NCBI RefSeq assembly: GCF_036373705.1
Contig: NC_089863.1
Location: forward strand, 25,641,727-25,705,726
Direction: 5' to 3'
DNA length: 64,000 nucleotides
Source: Amia ocellicauda
Taxonomy: Eukaryota > Chordata > Actinopteri > Amiiformes > Amiidae
The position numbers and the translations under genes are program-made. Below, piece after piece: positions 61,429 to 64,000 of this stretch. Numbering within the stretch: position 1 is the stretch's first letter; the number at the start of each line of letters is the position of its first letter. Below the pieces are notes generated by a model. It made no database searches, had not been told where the DNA came from, and was given only the letters and a program-made list of their open reading frames with translations.

Positions 61429-63514
61429 CATTCAATGCTCTCATCAAATTCCACCCCACCCCCCCAAGCTGCTCATTTCCTACAGCGGAGATCTAAGTCG
61501 TGTACTCATTAGGCCAACGTGTCGCCATTGCGTTTGCTAATTAAATAATCGGCTCTCCGTGGCGCGTTCCCCGGCGACTCGGCACACACGACGGCGGACC
61601 TCGATATGCACGCTCTGTCCGAATCTCATCAGCGGCTCGTTCGGAAATGAAAAGGGTCTGATGAGCTGCCGCTGAAGTGAGGCGTCAAGGGGACCGCGCT
61701 GATTCCACAGTCGTTAATCAGTTCATCAGCACATCCATTCTGCCATCACAAAAAACCCACAACAGGACTCCTGCGGCACATTCATTCCCACAGACGTCCC
61801 GCAAGGCTACCAGAGCAAACAGAACACGCGTGTGGTGCCGAAATTGCATGTTGCCACCTTATCACTCGTCAAAAGAAACGTCAAAGAAAATCACAACAAA
61901 CTTGAGCAGGCTGGCAACAGGCTCGTTGGCTGTAGATGTTGTTTTCAAAAGCGGTACCTTCACTTCTTCTGTGGGTCCAGACTGATTTTCTCCCCCTTTC
62001 CCCCTCTGTAGATGTCCCAGTTTGAGGCATTTTTGGACGCATCCGTCACCCCGTTCCCCCGTCTTTTGTGCTCAGTCCTATTTTCAAGCCAAACAAGCCC
62101 GAGAAGCCCCTCAAGAGGAGAAAAACTAGATTTTCACTCACCTGCAGTCTCTTGTGCTTCACTGTCAAAGAGCCCCAGGCTGACTCAATCCGCTCAGCGG
62201 GTGGCAGGTTTCCCAGGGTGCTCCTCTCCCCCAGCCAGGTCACCTGTTTGTGGCACCCCGGGCTCTCGAGAGTCTTGTTGTCTCGTCAACGACCTCTCTG
62301 CGCTAAAACTGGAACGGCGCGGCGTGTTTCTGGCAGGGCGAGAGGGGCGAGAGGGGCGAGCGCCACCGCGGCGGACTGAATGCACAGTCAACAACCGGAG
62401 GCGGTCTAAAAAGTCTGCAGGGTGTGTAAGGCTTTGAAAGGCGAGGCCCACCATGAATGAAACTTCTCACGCCTGCTTGACTTGACAATTCCTGCCCTGA
62501 GTTTCTCGAAATGCGCCGACCCCCCGGCCCTTCCTAGAAAACAGCAACCTGCATTGCCGAACTGCTTGTTTGTTTCTGTTGCAAATCTGAAAAATAAGAT
62601 CAATGAATCAGTCCAGTTTAAATGAGTGAAACTTGTTTGATTGATGGATTGATCTTATTTTTTTCAGATACAGCTCATTGAATGCTGGAATGGTTGCTAA
62701 GAGCTACCCCCCCACCTTACTGACAAACAGAACTGACTTTAAAACAGCTTCAAAGACAGGTAGACGGGTCTAAGATGAGACCTGTCAGTTTGGGCGTGTG
62801 CAGTGCATTGTCATTGTCTCCAATTGCTGCTTCTGTCCCTCAGCGTCGGTGCTTGTCAGGGGCAGCTGCTCTCCGCTGATCTGGGGCGGACTTAACCCTT
62901 TCACTCCTCCGCACACAACTCCGAGTCGAGACCTCGTTTTAGCATCGAATCCAGCAGGTTAGTTTACATTCGCTCCCTTTTCTGCGTGTCCTTTTTCCCG
63001 TCCCCCTTCACTGCTTGTTCAAAACATATTGTGTCTCATACTTGGTGGTGGGGTTGGGAGAGAAATCATAGCTGCACACGTCTCTGAGGTTCATTGTGTA
63101 CTGAGGGCTGTGCGACAAGAAAATGTGTTCCCATTTCCAATGTGTTACAACAAGTGAATGTCCTAATAAATGAGAACAGGAAGCTGCCATTGGGGGGGGG
63201 GGCTTACAAAACCATCTAATACCACCGTTCTTTCCATTCAATTTCAACGGAATGAAGTAATAACGGCTCGCTTTCCAATTTTGCCTGCTTAGTCTTAGTC
63301 TTGGGTGACACCAAAGTTATGAATCCCTCCATTAAAAAGAACACCAGCCCGTAATTAATCTCAATGACAGCGATCAGATTATAGGAAGATAAAGTGGAGC
63401 ATTAAGGGATAATCCTTTGATATCAAACAGAAGCCTAGGTGACTTTATCTGCCAGGCGGCGGGGTGAAAATCAATTGGATGAGAGAGAGAGGGGAAAAAG
63501 TAATTAAAAAAGGG

Positions 63515-63552
63515 GAGAAGAAGAAGAAGAAGAAGAAGAAGAAGAAGAAGAG
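63515..63552. repeat. GAA trinucleotide microsatellite
   Basis: About twelve GAA/AAG units in purine-rich context. Confidence 0.97.
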
Positions 63553-64000
63553 GGGGTTCCAGTGAATGATAGTAATGGTTTTATCAAAGTTATTATCTCC
63601 GAATGTGGGTCTGTGAGCGAGTTTAATGCAGGCGAGCGCTTTCGGAGTTAGCTGTAGAGCTCATTAGTTAAGACAGCCGAACAATGGGGTGCTTAGGATT
63701 TACATGCAAAATACAGAGCCTATAAAAAGACCCAGATTTATTAACGTGCTCGTCGCTGCTGCTGTTACAATTATGTCTGGTGTCTCCTTTTCAAAACGTA
63801 TGGGGCGGCTACAGAGGTCTGCAGTGATAGAGCTGGGGGGGGGGGTGGGGGGGCTGATACATGTTAAAAACACGTTACCCATGCGTGTCCATATCTCCCA
63901 TCCGTGTATGCTCGGCGACTTTTGATTGTCCACTTATGGATTCGTGGTGCCAAATATTGGTATTGGAAATGAATACTCTGTAGGTCGCATGTCTGTTTCC

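Larger units (their letters stand above)
61012..64000. other. Region 5' of guanylate cyclase first coding exon
   Basis: No coding exon is supported. It holds a hAT-like fragment near 61225-61260, a CA run (61399-61427), GC-rich sequence with CpGs (61490-61690 and 62150-62420), a G-run (63193-63202), and a GAA run (63517-63551). The untranslated first exon and promoter of the cyclase gene probably lie here, possibly in the CpG-richer part near 62.2-62.9 kb. Confidence 0.5.

Overview
The window is vertebrate nuclear DNA, most likely from a ray-finned fish. The genes have many short exons with GT-AG introns. The repeats are typical of fish: Tc1/mariner and hAT transposons, a tRNA-derived SINE whose tail matches an L2-type LINE tail, and abundant CA/GT and CT/GA microsatellites. 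I cannot name the species. No bacterial or viral gene organisation is visible.

Five protein-coding genes can be rebuilt exon by exon with consistent splice phases. TMOD4 (+, 4161-17266, 9 coding exons, 345 aa) is a striated-muscle actin pointed-end capping protein. SCNM1 (-, 20758-24401, 7 exons, 209 aa) is a minor-spliceosome zinc-finger protein. LYSMD1 (+, 25482-28355, 3 exons, 227 aa) is a LysM-domain protein. TNFAIP8L2/TIPE2 (-, 33568-34512, 2 exons, 186 aa) is an immune regulator. Order and relative orientation of these four mirror, as I recall it, the human 1q21.3 block TNFAIP8L2-LYSMD1-SCNM1-TMOD4. SCNM1 and LYSMD1 are head to head and share a roughly 1.1 kb CpG-containing promoter region with several ZNF143-like motifs.

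The region 34.5-46.4 kb has no gene I can support. From 46661 to 60967 on the minus strand lies a 16-exon gene for an 816-residue soluble (heme-domain) guanylate cyclase. It has a HNOB heme domain with the proximal His and the Y-x-S-x-R motif, a HNOBA/coiled-coil linker, and a class III cyclase domain with both metal Asp residues and both guanine-recognition residues in one chain. It resembles the atypical invertebrate Gyc-88E group more than the classical alpha1/beta1 subunits. It carries an Arg for the usual Gly just before the second metal Asp, and ends in a CaaX-like tetrapeptide. This is the most interesting locus in the window.

The rest is repeats. There are three copies of one internally deleted Tc1 family, a catalytically dead Tc1 of a second family, two copies of a TA-flanked 1.1 kb element, several hAT MITEs, a TTAA-flanked palindromic element, a LINE 3' end and SINEs. 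One 5S rRNA-derived copy is flanked by a 14-bp direct repeat and sits inside a Tc1 relic. Several elements are nested in one another, especially at 8.7-10.6 kb and 20.9-21.7 kb. From 61.0 kb to the right end there is no coding exon; some non-repetitive stretches there look like possible regulatory DNA of the cyclase or of a gene beyond the window.
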